Source: Bacteroidota bacterium
Lineage (GTDB): Bacteria > Bacteroidota > Bacteroidia > Palsa-965
DNA length: 64,000 bases
NCBI GenBank assembly: GCA_016194975.1
Contig: JACQAM010000016.1
Location: forward strand, 145,829 to 209,828
Direction of reading: 5' to 3'
The notes beneath the pieces are model-generated. The model worked only from the letters and a program-made list of their open reading frames with translations, made no database searches and had not been told where the DNA came from. The position numbers and the translations under genes are program-made. Numbering within the stretch: position 1 is the first letter of the stretch; every line of letters starts with the position of its first letter. Below are positions 42,200 to 51,349 of the stretch, piece after piece.

Positions 42200-43570
42200 C
42201 TAATTTTTAATAAAACGCTGAGCAGAATATCCTCCGGAAGTATTTTCCATTTGCAACAAATAACTTCCATTCTCCAGCGAAGAAATGTCGATGCTGCTTC
42301 CGTCGTACTTCGACGAAGTGATCAGTCTTCCCGCAAGATCGGTGATCCTGTAATTTTTTCCTGCGAGTGAATAATCAGTTCTGATGTGCAATTCCCCCTG
42401 CGCAGGATTCGGATACAAACTCCACACATTGTTTTTCTCATGCGACTGGATTCCGGTTGGAAGTACATTCACATAATAAGGAACACCTTGTGCGCTCTGC
42501 GCGAGACGAACCACTTGTATCGTCTGGCACATGGTATCTGAACATTGAGTGGAAGCGTCATTCACAATGAGACAAATGTTGTAAGATCCCGTCGACTGGT
42601 AAATGTGTGAAGGATAAGCCACGTAATCATGCGGGGTATTGTCGCCCCAGTTCCAGTCGTAAGTCATGTTCGGCCCGCCGGTAGATAAATTGTATGCCCA
42701 CGCCTGGTTGGTATTCACCGAATCGGGATAGATCACAAAATTTGCGCTGCAGGAAAGAGTATTTCCATTTACACTGACGTATGTGCAGGAAGTATTCTGA
42801 CACGCAGTTGCAGAATCATAAATTGTAAGGCACACATTATAGCCCCCGGCACTTGCATAGGTGTGCTGCGTATTTGCATTCCAGTCATAATTACCGTCAC
42901 CGAAATTCCACATATAAACTGTCTGAGGGCCAACACCGGTTGAGGTGTTTGTGAACGTAACGTTATTATTAGCATTCAATGTGAAAGTGAAAGAAGCATT
43001 GCAATTGGACTGTTGTGTTGAATCGAGGATTGTAACAGTTGCACAAGCAGTGCAGGCATTCGCATCTGTGACACAAAACGTATAAGTACCGGGCAGAAGA
43101 TTGTTTGCATACTGACCTGTTCCATTATTGCTCCACGAAAAAGTATAAGGAGCAGTTCCGCCCTGCGGCACTCCGTAAGCCGATCCGTCAGCACAGGTAG
43201 AACAACTTGCCGCGGAAGTTGCGAAAGCAGATGCAGAAAGATTGCAGAGAACATTTCCGTAAACAGTGACCGAATCGCAGAATTGCCCTTGGCACATATT
43301 GAGCGAATCATACATGGAAAGACACACGATATATGTTCCGGGTGCATTGTAAGTATGAACCGGATTCGTCGTGTAGTCATACTGGTTGTCTCCGAAACTC
43401 CAATTGAACCAGGTTGAATTCGCAATATTCGGTGTCGATGTGTTCGTGAAATTGATCACGTTGTTCGATGTTTGTGTCCAGGTGAAACCCGGAGTGCATT
43501 GCGCATGTGCGCCGATAGATAAAAACAGCACTCCGATTCCTGCTGCTATGAGTTGTAATTTATTTTTCAT
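42200..43570 (-). CDS. Secreted PKD/SprB-repeat protein with T9SS sorting domain
   Basis: 456 residues. Sec signal to about GAHAQ. Three PKD-type domains are seen (WFNWSFGDNQYDYTTNPVHTYNAPGTYIVCLSMYD; VYMWNFGDGNYDWNANTQHTYASAGGYNVCL; TYDWNWGDNTPHDYVAYPSHIYQSTGSYNICL). A SprB-like repeat lies after the first (GGTAPYTFSWSNNGTGQYANNLLPGTYTFCVTDANAC). The C-terminal T9SS type A domain has WSLYPNPAQGELHIRT ... ISSLENGSYLLQM. It is likely a surface adhesin or filament component. Confidence 0.9.
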   Translation of the reverse strand: MKNKLQLIAAGIGVLFLSIGAHAQCTPGFTWTQTSNNVINFTNTSTPNIANSTWFNWSFGDNQYDYTTNPVHTYNAPGTYIVCLSMYDSLNMCQGQFCDSVTVYGNVLCNLSASAFATSAASCSTCADGSAYGVPQGGTAPYTFSWSNNGTGQYANNLLPGTYTFCVTDANACTACATVTILDSTQQSNCNASFTFTLNANNNVTFTNTSTGVGPQTVYMWNFGDGNYDWNANTQHTYASAGGYNVCLTIYDSATACQNTSCTYVSVNGNTLSCSANFVIYPDSVNTNQAWAYNLSTGGPNMTYDWNWGDNTPHDYVAYPSHIYQSTGSYNICLIVNDASTQCSDTMCQTIQVVRLAQSAQGVPYYVNVLPTGIQSHEKNNVWSLYPNPAQGELHIRTDYSLAGKNYRITDLAGRLITSSKYDGSSIDISSLENGSYLLQMENTSGGYSAQRFIKN

Positions 43571-43734
43571 TTTTATTTTTTTTAGTGTTGAGATAAATTT
43601 CAGTTGGAATTCCTGTACAATCTTACGACAAGATCATCCCGTTTGTTTTTCAGGATATTGTTTTTCTTACCTGCTCAAAACTACTTTAGCCCTGGCCTTC
43701 CTTCTGTGGGCAAAGGGAAAGTTGCATAAAATAT

Positions 43735-43742
43735 TACCTTCG
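43735..43742 (+). promoter_or_regulatory. Variant -7 element of queA
   Basis: TACCTTCG, one mismatch to TAnnTTTG, 8 nt before the queA ATG. The same TTCG variant precedes the genes at 45025 and 51546 (TAACTTCG). Confidence 0.35.
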
Positions 43743-43750
43743 CAGTCCCC

Positions 43751-44989
43751 ATGTTCACCGATCCGAAAAGCATAATCATCTCAGATTTTTCCTGGAACCT
43801 TCCGGCAGAAAGGATCGCACTTCATCCTTTGCCGGGGCGCGATCAGTCGAAATTGCTGGTGTATGACCGGGAGAATATTCATGAAAATATTTTCCGGAAT
43901 ATTCCGGATGAAATTCCGGGCGGCTCACTGCTCATTTTCAATACCACTCGTGTGGTGCGCGCCCGTATATATATGCAGCGCGCGAGCGGGGCGACCGTTG
44001 AAATTTTCTGCACCGATTCAGGAGAACCCGATCTCTCATTTCCGCAGTTGCTCGACAAAAAAAATTCCGTGAATATTTCAGCATTCATCGGTAACGGAAA
44101 AAGATGGAGTATTGAAGAAGAATTGACAGCGGAGATCCTTATCAGTAAAAATAAAATTCAGTTGTCTGCAAAGCGATTATCGCAGGAGCAGGATCGATCC
44201 ATTATTCAGTTGAAGTGGAAGGATGAAAATATTTCCTTCGCAGAAATTCTCGAAACGATCGGTAAAATTCCGTTGCCGCCGTATATTCATCGTGAAGAAG
44301 CAGCAGGAGACGCCGAACGTTACCAGACTGTTTTCTCCAATGAAAAAGGTTCGGTAGCAGCGCCCACGGCAGGATTGCACTTCACAGAAAATATTCTTAA
44401 ACGCCTTCACGATAAAAAAATTGAAACGGCGAATGTTCTTCTTCATGTTGGTGCGGGAACTTTTAAACCGGTCAAATCGGAAACCATCGGCGGTCATGAA
44501 ATGCATCGTGAAATGATCACTGTGAATGAAGAAGTGCTTTCAAAAATTATTTCATTTCATTCCGGGAATATTGTTGCCGCAGGAACAACTTCGTTACGCA
44601 CGCTCGAAAGTATTTACTGGTTTGGGCGCCAACTTATTCTTGAACCGGGAAAATTTCATCACGAACTTTTTGTTTCGCAGTGGCAGCCGTATGAAAATGA
44701 AACGGAAATTCCCGCGCTTGTAGCCCTGCGCGCAGTACTCGACTGGATGCGTGAGAATAATAAAAAGGAATTGAACGGTTATACACAACTGCTTATTGCG
44801 CCGGGATACAAATTCAGAATGGTGAATGGACTCGTCACGAATTTTCATCAACCGGGAAGTACTTTGCTTTTGCTGGTTGCTGCATTCGTGGGTGAAGACT
44901 GGAAAAAAATTTATGATCATGCGCTTGCCAATGATTTTCGTTTTCTCAGTTATGGCGACGGGAGTTTGTTATGGAGAGAAAAGAAATAG
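43751..44989 (+). CDS. queA: S-adenosylmethionine:tRNA ribosyltransferase-isomerase
   Basis: 412 residues. It makes epoxyqueuosine in tRNA by moving the ribosyl group of SAM to preQ1. Motifs: FSWNLPAERIALHPLPGRDQSKLLVYDR, LLIFNTTRVVRARI, IGKIPLPPYIHREEAAGDAERYQTVFS, GSVAAPTAGLHFTENIL, LLHVGAGTFKPVKSETIGGHEMHREMI, and TNFHQPGSTLLLLVAAFVG. The family is usually about 340-360 residues; the extra length comes from extended loops in the middle (about 95-150) and late region. Confidence 0.95.
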   Translation: MFTDPKSIIISDFSWNLPAERIALHPLPGRDQSKLLVYDRENIHENIFRNIPDEIPGGSLLIFNTTRVVRARIYMQRASGATVEIFCTDSGEPDLSFPQLLDKKNSVNISAFIGNGKRWSIEEELTAEILISKNKIQLSAKRLSQEQDRSIIQLKWKDENISFAEILETIGKIPLPPYIHREEAAGDAERYQTVFSNEKGSVAAPTAGLHFTENILKRLHDKKIETANVLLHVGAGTFKPVKSETIGGHEMHREMITVNEEVLSKIISFHSGNIVAAGTTSLRTLESIYWFGRQLILEPGKFHHELFVSQWQPYENETEIPALVALRAVLDWMRENNKKELNGYTQLLIAPGYKFRMVNGLVTNFHQPGSTLLLLVAAFVGEDWKKIYDHALANDFRFLSYGDGSLLWREKK

Positions 44990-45024
44990 CAATTCTTATT
45001 CCTTAACTTCGTGCTCCATTCTCC

Positions 45025-47094
45025 ATGCGTAAAAAAATATTCCGGCTACTGATTCTCGCTGCTGTTCTCTACGGCGGTTACTCTATTTTTATCAATTATT
45101 GCTATGGATTTGAAGTGAGTGATTTTCATTCGCTCAATAATTTAAATGATAAAAACAAAAGCATCACGGTCGATCTGACGGATGCAGTTCACGACGGGAT
45201 CGTCCTTCCTTCGGTGAAACAACTTCCCGGTGGAAAATTTTCTTTCTCGTTTAAATTGAAGAACAAAAATTTTCTTTCCACGAAATATTATTACAAGATC
45301 TATTACCAGGACGAAAGCTACAAACTCTGTGAATATGAAGTGAAGAATGGATTTAAATATGAGAATAATCTTGCCACGAGGAATTTTTACGGAAGCTGGG
45401 GCGAAACAGATCCCGGTTTCAAAGAAACTTCTGCGCTTGGTTTCCAGCAGGAAGCGACTATTACCGATTCATTCAGCATAGTAGGAAACCCGCGCAATGA
45501 AGAAATTTATTTCGGCGAAGATGATCATTCAGGACTTTCTTCTGTAAAGATCGCCAACATGGTGAATTACATTCGCTCCCAACCCGGATGGATGAAGGGG
45601 ATGGATCGTAAATCAAAAGAGAATGGTTGTTCCGTTGAACAACAGGTTTTCCGCGATGCGGTCTGGCAGATCCAGAATGCAAGAAAATTTCAGAAGATCA
45701 ATCAACGCTGGAAAAGAAATCCACGAATGGGAAATTATAAGTTTATGCTCGTAGTAACGACTGAATCGGGATTGAAAGAAATTCCTGTTTCAGTAAAAAA
45801 TATTACGCAGCGTGAAGCAGATGGAAGATTCATCAACCCGTTTTATTATTTTCTCTATGGAGAAGGCGGCATCGATAAAGCATTGAGCGTTTCTGTGGCG
45901 AAGGAAGAATTGAATGTGAAAGCAAAACTTCAACCCGGAAGAGGAGTTTATGTCAGCCCGTTTGAATTTTCGCAAAGCGGTATCGACACGATCTCGTATT
46001 GTCCCACGTGCGGAATGGATTCTCTTCTTTTCCGCGATGCGCAGTTCTCACAGTATTTCTATAATGAAGATCGCTCGCACATTATGCCAACTATCCCGCT
46101 CGCTTACGATGTGGTGAAAGATAATTATACAAGAGAAATGTATGATGTGAATAAAGGAAAATATTCCGGCGATCCTGTTTATTTTCATTACGGAGATCAC
46201 AGCAAAGAATTGTTGCAGGATTTTATTCACGGTTCACGCCGCCCGTGCGAAACGGTGCAGGCAGATCCACAGCATGATTTTATTTCGCTGATGAATCCGG
46301 GAAATACAGAAATGCCTTACCGGAAAGAAAATGTAGGTGTGCGTTCGCGCATCGGGTTTACCTATGGAAAAGTGGATGTGTGCGTGAAATTTCCTGAATT
46401 GCTCAGCGCCGATCATGTGTGGGATGGTTTGACAAATGCGGTGTGGATGCTCAATCAGGAAGAAGCAGAATGGAATAATCGAGGCGGTTGCGATGGAGGA
46501 TATATTCCACGAAATGATATGCGAAAAGAAAAAGCGGAAAGAAAAGATCTGCAGAGTTATTCCGAAATTGATTTTGAAATGGTGAAGTCATCGAAGAACT
46601 GGCCGGCCACTTCTTACGGACAGAATGCACAACCCGAAGATGATTACATTGGTGTTACCGATAATATTGCGGTAGCGTGTACGAACTGGGATCTTGCCTG
46701 TCGCCAACCGAAAAAATTTGTCACTGGCGTTATGCCGTTCACGTGGAATGATATGAATTTCGATCTGCATCGATGGGACAGTTGGTACCAGGCATTAACG
46801 ATCAAGGATGCGGAGAATGACAATGAATTATTTCAGCGGCCTTTTTATTGGTACGAATTCGAATGGACTCCCGATCACATCATTTGGAAGATAGGCCCCG
46901 ATAAAGAACACCTGCGCCCGATCGCTTATATGGATAATACCGTAACTGTTGTTCCCGATAATCAAATGGTGGTGGTGGTCTCACAGGAATTTCACGATTC
47001 CGAATGGTGGGTACCCGCACCTTACGATCAGCGATATATTCCGTATCCGAAAGATCCGCTCGTTGGAAAAATAATTGCGGTAGAAGTTGAATAG
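45025..47094 (+). CDS. Membrane-anchored protein with GH16-like C-terminal domain
   Basis: 689 residues. A single N-terminal TM (about 6-24) anchors a large periplasmic part. The N-terminal ~380 residues are beta-rich with a CPTCG motif and no family known to me. The C-terminal ~250 residues resemble the GH16 jelly roll: GKVDVCVKFPELLS, the catalytic-type motif SYSEIDFEMV (E-x-D-x-E), and YWYEFEWTPDHIIWKIGPD, which matches the GH16 'W-TP-D-I-W' strand. It may hydrolyse or bind a beta-glucan or polysaccharide. The identification is by motif only. Confidence 0.55.
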   Translation: MRKKIFRLLILAAVLYGGYSIFINYCYGFEVSDFHSLNNLNDKNKSITVDLTDAVHDGIVLPSVKQLPGGKFSFSFKLKNKNFLSTKYYYKIYYQDESYKLCEYEVKNGFKYENNLATRNFYGSWGETDPGFKETSALGFQQEATITDSFSIVGNPRNEEIYFGEDDHSGLSSVKIANMVNYIRSQPGWMKGMDRKSKENGCSVEQQVFRDAVWQIQNARKFQKINQRWKRNPRMGNYKFMLVVTTESGLKEIPVSVKNITQREADGRFINPFYYFLYGEGGIDKALSVSVAKEELNVKAKLQPGRGVYVSPFEFSQSGIDTISYCPTCGMDSLLFRDAQFSQYFYNEDRSHIMPTIPLAYDVVKDNYTREMYDVNKGKYSGDPVYFHYGDHSKELLQDFIHGSRRPCETVQADPQHDFISLMNPGNTEMPYRKENVGVRSRIGFTYGKVDVCVKFPELLSADHVWDGLTNAVWMLNQEEAEWNNRGGCDGGYIPRNDMRKEKAERKDLQSYSEIDFEMVKSSKNWPATSYGQNAQPEDDYIGVTDNIAVACTNWDLACRQPKKFVTGVMPFTWNDMNFDLHRWDSWYQALTIKDAENDNELFQRPFYWYEFEWTPDHIIWKIGPDKEHLRPIAYMDNTVTVVPDNQMVVVVSQEFHDSEWWVPAPYDQRYIPYPKDPLVGKIIAVEVE

Positions 47095-47234
47095 AGTACG
47101 AAATACGAAAAGTTTACTAAAAGTTTACTAAAAGTTACGAAATACAGATGAATACGAAATTAATTTTCACCGACACATTTTTAGCGCGTTTTCGTATTTC
47201 GTAACTTTTAGTAAACTTTTCGTATTTCGTACTC
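47094..47234. repeat. Large inverted repeat (41-bp arms) between two genes
   Basis: The left arm 47094-47145 and right arm 47194-47234 are perfect inverted copies over 41 bp, except that the left arm carries an 11-bp unit (TTTACTAAAAG) twice. It begins on the last base of the upstream stop codon. Between the right arm and the hemW ATG is a further CGTATTTCGTAATC word. No coding potential. Confidence 0.85.
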
Positions 47235-47250
47235 CCCGTATTTCGTAATC

Positions 47251-48375
47251 ATGCATCTGTACTTCCATATCCCTTTCTGCAAACAGGCCTGTCATTATTG
47301 TGATTTTCATTTTTCAACGAATGTGAAAAACAAATCGCAATTAGTGAAAGCGATGGTTGATGAATTGCATTGGAGAAAAAACGAATTGCAGGAAAAACAA
47401 CTGAAGAGTATTTATTTCGGCGGCGGAACTCCTTCTTTACTGAATGAAAGTGAACTTGAACTTATTTTCCATTCCATTGCAGATAATTTTACCATTGCGG
47501 AAAATGCCGAGATCACGCTGGAAGCTAATCCTGATGATTTGAATGAAGTTTATCTTTCCATGCTGCGGAAATTTCCGGTCAACCGGTTAAGTATAGGAAT
47601 TCAATCTTTCCGCGATGAGGATCTGAAGATGATGAATCGCGCACACACGAGTGCGGATGCGCAACGCGTAATACGACGTGCGCAGGAAACAGGTTTTACA
47701 AATCTTACGATCGATCTCATTTACGGAATTCCCGGAATGAATAATGAAGCCTGGAGATCGAATATTGAAAAAGCAATCGCTTCCGGTGTTCAGCATATTT
47801 CTGCCTATTGCCTGACCGTTGAGCCGAAAACAGCGCTGGCACATTTTATTAAAACAGGAAAAGCTGAACCGGTAAATGAAGCGGTGGCCGCAGAACATTT
47901 TAGTATTTTGCTGGATGTGATGAAAAAAAACAACTTCATTCCCTATGAGATCTCCAATTTTGCAAGAAAAGATTTCATCGCAAAACACAATAGCAGTTAT
48001 TGGTTCGGGGAAGAATACCTGGGCATCGGACCTTCTGCACACAGTTTTAACGGCAAAAGAAGAAGATGGAATATCTCCAACAACGCAGAATATATTTCAC
48101 GGGTAGAAAAAAATGAACGAACATTTGAAGAGGAAATACTTTCTGAAAGATCGGCATTCAATGAATTCGTTCTTACACGGCTCCGTACCATGTGGGGAAT
48201 TTCCATTCAGGAACTGGAGAAAAGATCGGGGAAAGAAGTCGTGTTAATTTTTGAAAAAAATATTCAGCGCTGGATAAAAGAAGGGAAAGTGGCATTAACC
48301 GACAACAATTATATACTCACTGAAAACGGGCGCCTTTTCGCCGATCATATAGCTGCCGACCTCTTTAGGGTCTGA
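47251..48375 (+). CDS. hemW: Radical SAM haem chaperone HemW
   Basis: 374 residues. The 4Fe-4S/SAM motif is CKQACHYC (C-x3-C-x2-C) near residue 9, followed by SIYFGGGTPSLL and NRLSIGIQSFRDEDLKMMNRAH. The HNxxYW motif (KHNSSYWFGEEYLGIGPSAHSF) marks HemW rather than the coproporphyrinogen dehydrogenase HemN. HemW binds haem and inserts it into respiratory enzymes. A winged-helix-like C-terminal domain completes the protein. It is not in the hemA cluster but lies 6 kb from it. Confidence 0.93.
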   Translation: MHLYFHIPFCKQACHYCDFHFSTNVKNKSQLVKAMVDELHWRKNELQEKQLKSIYFGGGTPSLLNESELELIFHSIADNFTIAENAEITLEANPDDLNEVYLSMLRKFPVNRLSIGIQSFRDEDLKMMNRAHTSADAQRVIRRAQETGFTNLTIDLIYGIPGMNNEAWRSNIEKAIASGVQHISAYCLTVEPKTALAHFIKTGKAEPVNEAVAAEHFSILLDVMKKNNFIPYEISNFARKDFIAKHNSSYWFGEEYLGIGPSAHSFNGKRRRWNISNNAEYISRVEKNERTFEEEILSERSAFNEFVLTRLRTMWGISIQELEKRSGKEVVLIFEKNIQRWIKEGKVALTDNNYILTENGRLFADHIAADLFRV

Positions 48376-48455
48376 TTTTTGGAATTTCCTACCTTAGTTT
48401 TCTACAAGCCCTGTTATGATTCGGGAAAATTATTTTTATTGCGTTAATCTCCGCT

Positions 48456-49202
48456 ATGTTCGCCACCATCAATCATAAGGGAAAAAATTTCAGAACGGAT
48501 CTTTCACAGCCCATCGATATTTCAATTCCGATGAACGAGCACAGCGCGCGTGCGTGGTATGCCGATGCGATGAAGATAGAAGCGGTGCGCAATGGAGACT
48601 GGATAGGTGAAGTGAAACAGGGAGGATCCGTCAACTTCAGGAATATTTTTTTCAATCCGCACGCGCACGGTACACACACGGAATGCGTGGGCCACATCGC
48701 GCAGGAAATTTATAATGTGAATGAACATCTGAAAAATTATTTTTTTCTCGCCGAGCTCATTACCATTTTGCCGGAAGAAAATGAAACCGGCGATCACATC
48801 ATCACAAGAAAACAACTGGAAGAATTACTCGAAGGAAAAGACCCGCAGGCGGTGGTCATTCGCACCGTTGCAAATCCTGAACTGAAACTTTCCATGAACT
48901 GGTCGGATACAAATCCGCCTTTTGTTGCTGAAGATGCTGCAAAATATCTTGCCGAAAAAAAAGTGGATCATCTTCTCATCGATCTTCCATCTATTGATAA
49001 AGAAGTGGACGGGGGAAAATTACTTGCGCATCATGCCTTCTGGGAATATCCGCACCACACGCAATTTCAACGCACGATCACCGAATTCATTTACGTTCCG
49101 AATTCTGTTTACGACGGAACTTATTTTCTGAATCTTCAGACGGCGCCATTTGAAAACGACGCCACTCCATCGAGGCCGCTGTTATTCAAAATAGTTTTCT
49201 GA
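48456..49202 (+). CDS. Cyclase / kynurenine-formamidase family metal hydrolase
   Basis: 248 residues, cytoplasmic. The cyclase-family metal motif is NPHAHGTHTECVGHI (HxGTHxD/E type). Further conserved parts are DLSQPIDISIPM at the start, DHLLIDLPSIDKEVDGGKLLAHHAFWEY, and FIYVPNSVYDGTYFLNLQTAPFENDATPSRPLLF. Members hydrolyse N-formylkynurenine or related amides. No tryptophan-degradation genes are near, so the substrate is open. Confidence 0.85.
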   Translation: MFATINHKGKNFRTDLSQPIDISIPMNEHSARAWYADAMKIEAVRNGDWIGEVKQGGSVNFRNIFFNPHAHGTHTECVGHIAQEIYNVNEHLKNYFFLAELITILPEENETGDHIITRKQLEELLEGKDPQAVVIRTVANPELKLSMNWSDTNPPFVAEDAAKYLAEKKVDHLLIDLPSIDKEVDGGKLLAHHAFWEYPHHTQFQRTITEFIYVPNSVYDGTYFLNLQTAPFENDATPSRPLLFKIVF

Positions 49203-49216
49203 GAAAACAACTTCGT

Positions 49217-49249
49217 AAAAAAAGCCCCCTGTTTTCACAGGAGACTTTT
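49217..49249 (-). terminator. Intrinsic terminator of the Cys-rich gene pair
   Basis: On the minus strand a 13-bp stem (49237-49249 with 49220-49232, two G-U pairs), 4-nt loop, then a T-run (complement of A 49217-49223). On the plus strand two pairs are lost, so it is mainly a minus-strand terminator. Confidence 0.7.
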
Positions 49250-49266
49250 CACAATGCTACTTTATT

Positions 49267-49512
49267 TTACTTCGAACATTTGCTTTTGCACGAGCCATTG
49301 TTTTTGCAATCGCCCTTGGTGCATTTGTCCTTGCAGCAGTCCATTTTTGCGCAGGAATTCTTATCACATTTTCCTTCGCATTCAGGACATGAACAGCAGC
49401 AGGAAGCTGTAGTTTGCTGTTGAGATTTTTTCAGGAGGGAATGTCCGCCTGTATTCGCTATGGCGCTTGTTGACAATAATGCAACAGCAACGCCGAAAAG
49501 AATGTTTTTCAT
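49267..49512 (-). CDS. Small exported Cys-rich (metallothionein-like) protein
   Basis: 81 residues. Sec signal MKNILFGVAVALLSTSAIA. The mature ~60 residues contain 13 cysteines in CCCSCPECEGKC, CAKMDCCKDKC and similar spacings, with many Lys and Asp. This composition suggests metal binding in the periplasm or outside the cell. I know no named family. It follows another Cys-rich exported protein gene on the same strand and ends at a strong terminator. Confidence 0.6.
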   Translation of the reverse strand: MKNILFGVAVALLSTSAIANTGGHSLLKKSQQQTTASCCCSCPECEGKCDKNSCAKMDCCKDKCTKGDCKNNGSCKSKCSK

Positions 49513-49564
49513 TTTTCGTTTTTTTAAAAGGATTGATTGACTTGAAAATAATTCTGAAAGTGAA

Positions 49565-49903
49565 TCAGGCCATTTCGGGCGGTTGCCAGCACGAAGAAGA
49601 GTAGGTGGAAAGGAATGCAGAAAAAATTTCTACATGGAAGATCAAAGTTGTTTTCAGAATAATATCAGCCGAGCAGCAAGTGGGAACTGCGCAGGAACAG
49701 CAGCAGCAACCCTGTAACGGATTACAACCGTTCATGTTGTTGCAGGAATTATTTTTCTTGGCCGGAATTTTTTCATGAGCCGCCATGCAACAATGCGAAT
49801 GACATTTTTCATGATGAGATAACGCCGAATAAATGTGTTCGGCCGCCGGTGCTGCCGAAAGCAGGACGATGAAAAAAGCGAAGATGACAGCAGCGTATTT
49901 CAT
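49565..49903 (-). CDS. Small exported Cys/His-rich protein
   Basis: 112 residues. Sec signal MKYAAVIFAFFIVLLSAAPAAEH. The mature part has 13 cysteines and several histidines (HHEKCHSHCCMAAHE, CNPLQGCCCCSCAVPTCC), then a hydrophobic stretch (IILKTTLIFHVEIFSAFL). It resembles small metal-handling proteins found near heavy-metal efflux genes, but none is present here. A TAAGTTTA element ends 5 nt before its ATG. It shares the CCxC pattern with the next gene, so the two probably work together. Confidence 0.55.
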   Translation of the reverse strand: MKYAAVIFAFFIVLLSAAPAAEHIYSALSHHEKCHSHCCMAAHEKIPAKKNNSCNNMNGCNPLQGCCCCSCAVPTCCSADIILKTTLIFHVEIFSAFLSTYSSSCWQPPEMA

Positions 49904-50031
49904 TGGTATAAACTTACTCCATATACGGATCGGGCATAGGGTGCCGGATGAGAGAATTTGTTAAAGTATTCAAAACCTGTAAGCTGATTCCTGCTGATTT
50001 TTCCACTGAAGTAATGTCGTAATTTCAAGCC

Positions 50032-50610
50032 ATGAAAAATATCCTTCGCTATTTTATACAGGGGCTTATTGTTCTTGTTCCTTCGGCAATAACCATTCTC
50101 GTTCTCTACAAACTTTTCATTTGGTTACGCGATCTTTTCGGAAAACTTGATGTGATCGTGAATAAATACGCCGACCCGTTCCTCATAACCGGCGTCATCC
50201 TGCTTTTTATTTTAGTGGTCGGAATATTCACTTCGAATGTGATCGCAAAATTCTTCCTCGAAGAATCGGGCAAAGTCATTGAACGTATTCCATTTGTAAA
50301 ACATATTTATTCGCCGGTAAAAGATTTTACGACCGCTTTTATCGGGAATAAAAAAAGATTCAGTCAACCGGTACTCATCACTTCCAACGCGCAAAACAAT
50401 ATCCGCGAGATCGGTTTTATAACGGACGATGATCTGCATGAACTCGGAATAGAAAAAGAGTTTGTGGCCGTTTACGTTCCAATGTCGTATTCTATTTCCG
50501 GCCGCTTGCTCATTGTGCCGAAAGAAAACATCAAACCGCTGAATATTCCTGCTACTGAAGCGATGAAGTTCATTGTGTCGGGAGGAGTTTCGGAAGTGGA
50601 TGAACACTGA
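50032..50610 (+). CDS. DUF502 family membrane protein
   Basis: 192 residues. Two N-terminal TM segments (about 5-27 and 46-70) are separated by LWLRDLFGKLDVIVNK-like polar residues. The conserved DUF502 motif follows: VIERIPFVKHIYSPVKDFTTAF. The soluble C-terminal part contains REIGFITDD and FVAVYVPMSYSISGRLLIVPKENI. The family is widespread in bacteria and plants (COV-like) with no clear biochemical role. Single gene here. Confidence 0.88.
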   Translation: MKNILRYFIQGLIVLVPSAITILVLYKLFIWLRDLFGKLDVIVNKYADPFLITGVILLFILVVGIFTSNVIAKFFLEESGKVIERIPFVKHIYSPVKDFTTAFIGNKKRFSQPVLITSNAQNNIREIGFITDDDLHELGIEKEFVAVYVPMSYSISGRLLIVPKENIKPLNIPATEAMKFIVSGGVSEVDEH

Positions 50611-50663
50611 GTACGAAAATGGCGTACCTTTTGAGATAGAAATCACACACAAATCATAACATC

Positions 50664-51335
50664 ATGAAAAAGCAACTACTCCTCGGCGCGATGATCCTTT
50701 TTACACTGGGGCTTTCCGCGCAAAAGATCAAGATCTCTGTCGATGAAAAAAATATGAGTATCGGCGGCGGATCGCACAACTGTCTCGTTGTTTCCGTTTA
50801 CGATGCGAAAGCAGATGACATCATGAGCAAATGGCGTTCGAAGATGAAAGATTACAATGCGAAGGTGAGCGGCAAGGATGAAATTTTTGCCGACAACGCA
50901 CTCATCAAAGACATCAGCGACAATACCTGCGACGTGTATGCGCGCACGGAAAAAGGAAAAGATGATAATGAAACCCAGTTCATCGTAGGTTTTGTTCTTG
51001 GTGAAACCTGGCTTTCCTCTTCTTCCAATTCCACTTCCTATAAAGCAGCCGAACAGATCGTGAAAGATTTCGCTGTAAAAATGACCAAAGATGCGAACGA
51101 CGATATTGTTGCCGCAGAACAGAAAAAACTTGAAAAAATTCAGTCGGACCAGGATGATCTCGTAAAGAAAAGCAAATCACTCAACGACGATATCACCAAT
51201 TACCAGGCGAAAATCAAAAAAGCGCAGGACGATCTGAAACAGAATGATGACGACCAGGCGAAGAAGAAAGCAGAACTCGATGCACAGCAGAAAATAGTTG
51301 ATGCTGCAAAAGCAAGACAGAATTCGGTCGAATAA
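50664..51335 (+). CDS. Exported protein with C-terminal coiled coil
   Basis: 223 residues. Sec signal MKKQLLLGAMILFTLGLSAQ. A mixed alpha/beta domain (about 20-135, KIKISVDEKNMSIGGGSHNCLVVSVYDAKADDIMSKWRSKMK) precedes a long charged helix (about 140-223, EQKKLEKIQSDQDDLVKKSKSLNDD...). I recall similar Bacteroidota periplasmic proteins without function. It ends at a region with word repeats and a MITE-like hairpin. Confidence 0.6.
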   Translation: MKKQLLLGAMILFTLGLSAQKIKISVDEKNMSIGGGSHNCLVVSVYDAKADDIMSKWRSKMKDYNAKVSGKDEIFADNALIKDISDNTCDVYARTEKGKDDNETQFIVGFVLGETWLSSSSNSTSYKAAEQIVKDFAVKMTKDANDDIVAAEQKKLEKIQSDQDDLVKKSKSLNDDITNYQAKIKKAQDDLKQNDDDQAKKKAELDAQQKIVDAAKARQNSVE

Positions 51336-51349
51336 TAAATAGTCATTGG

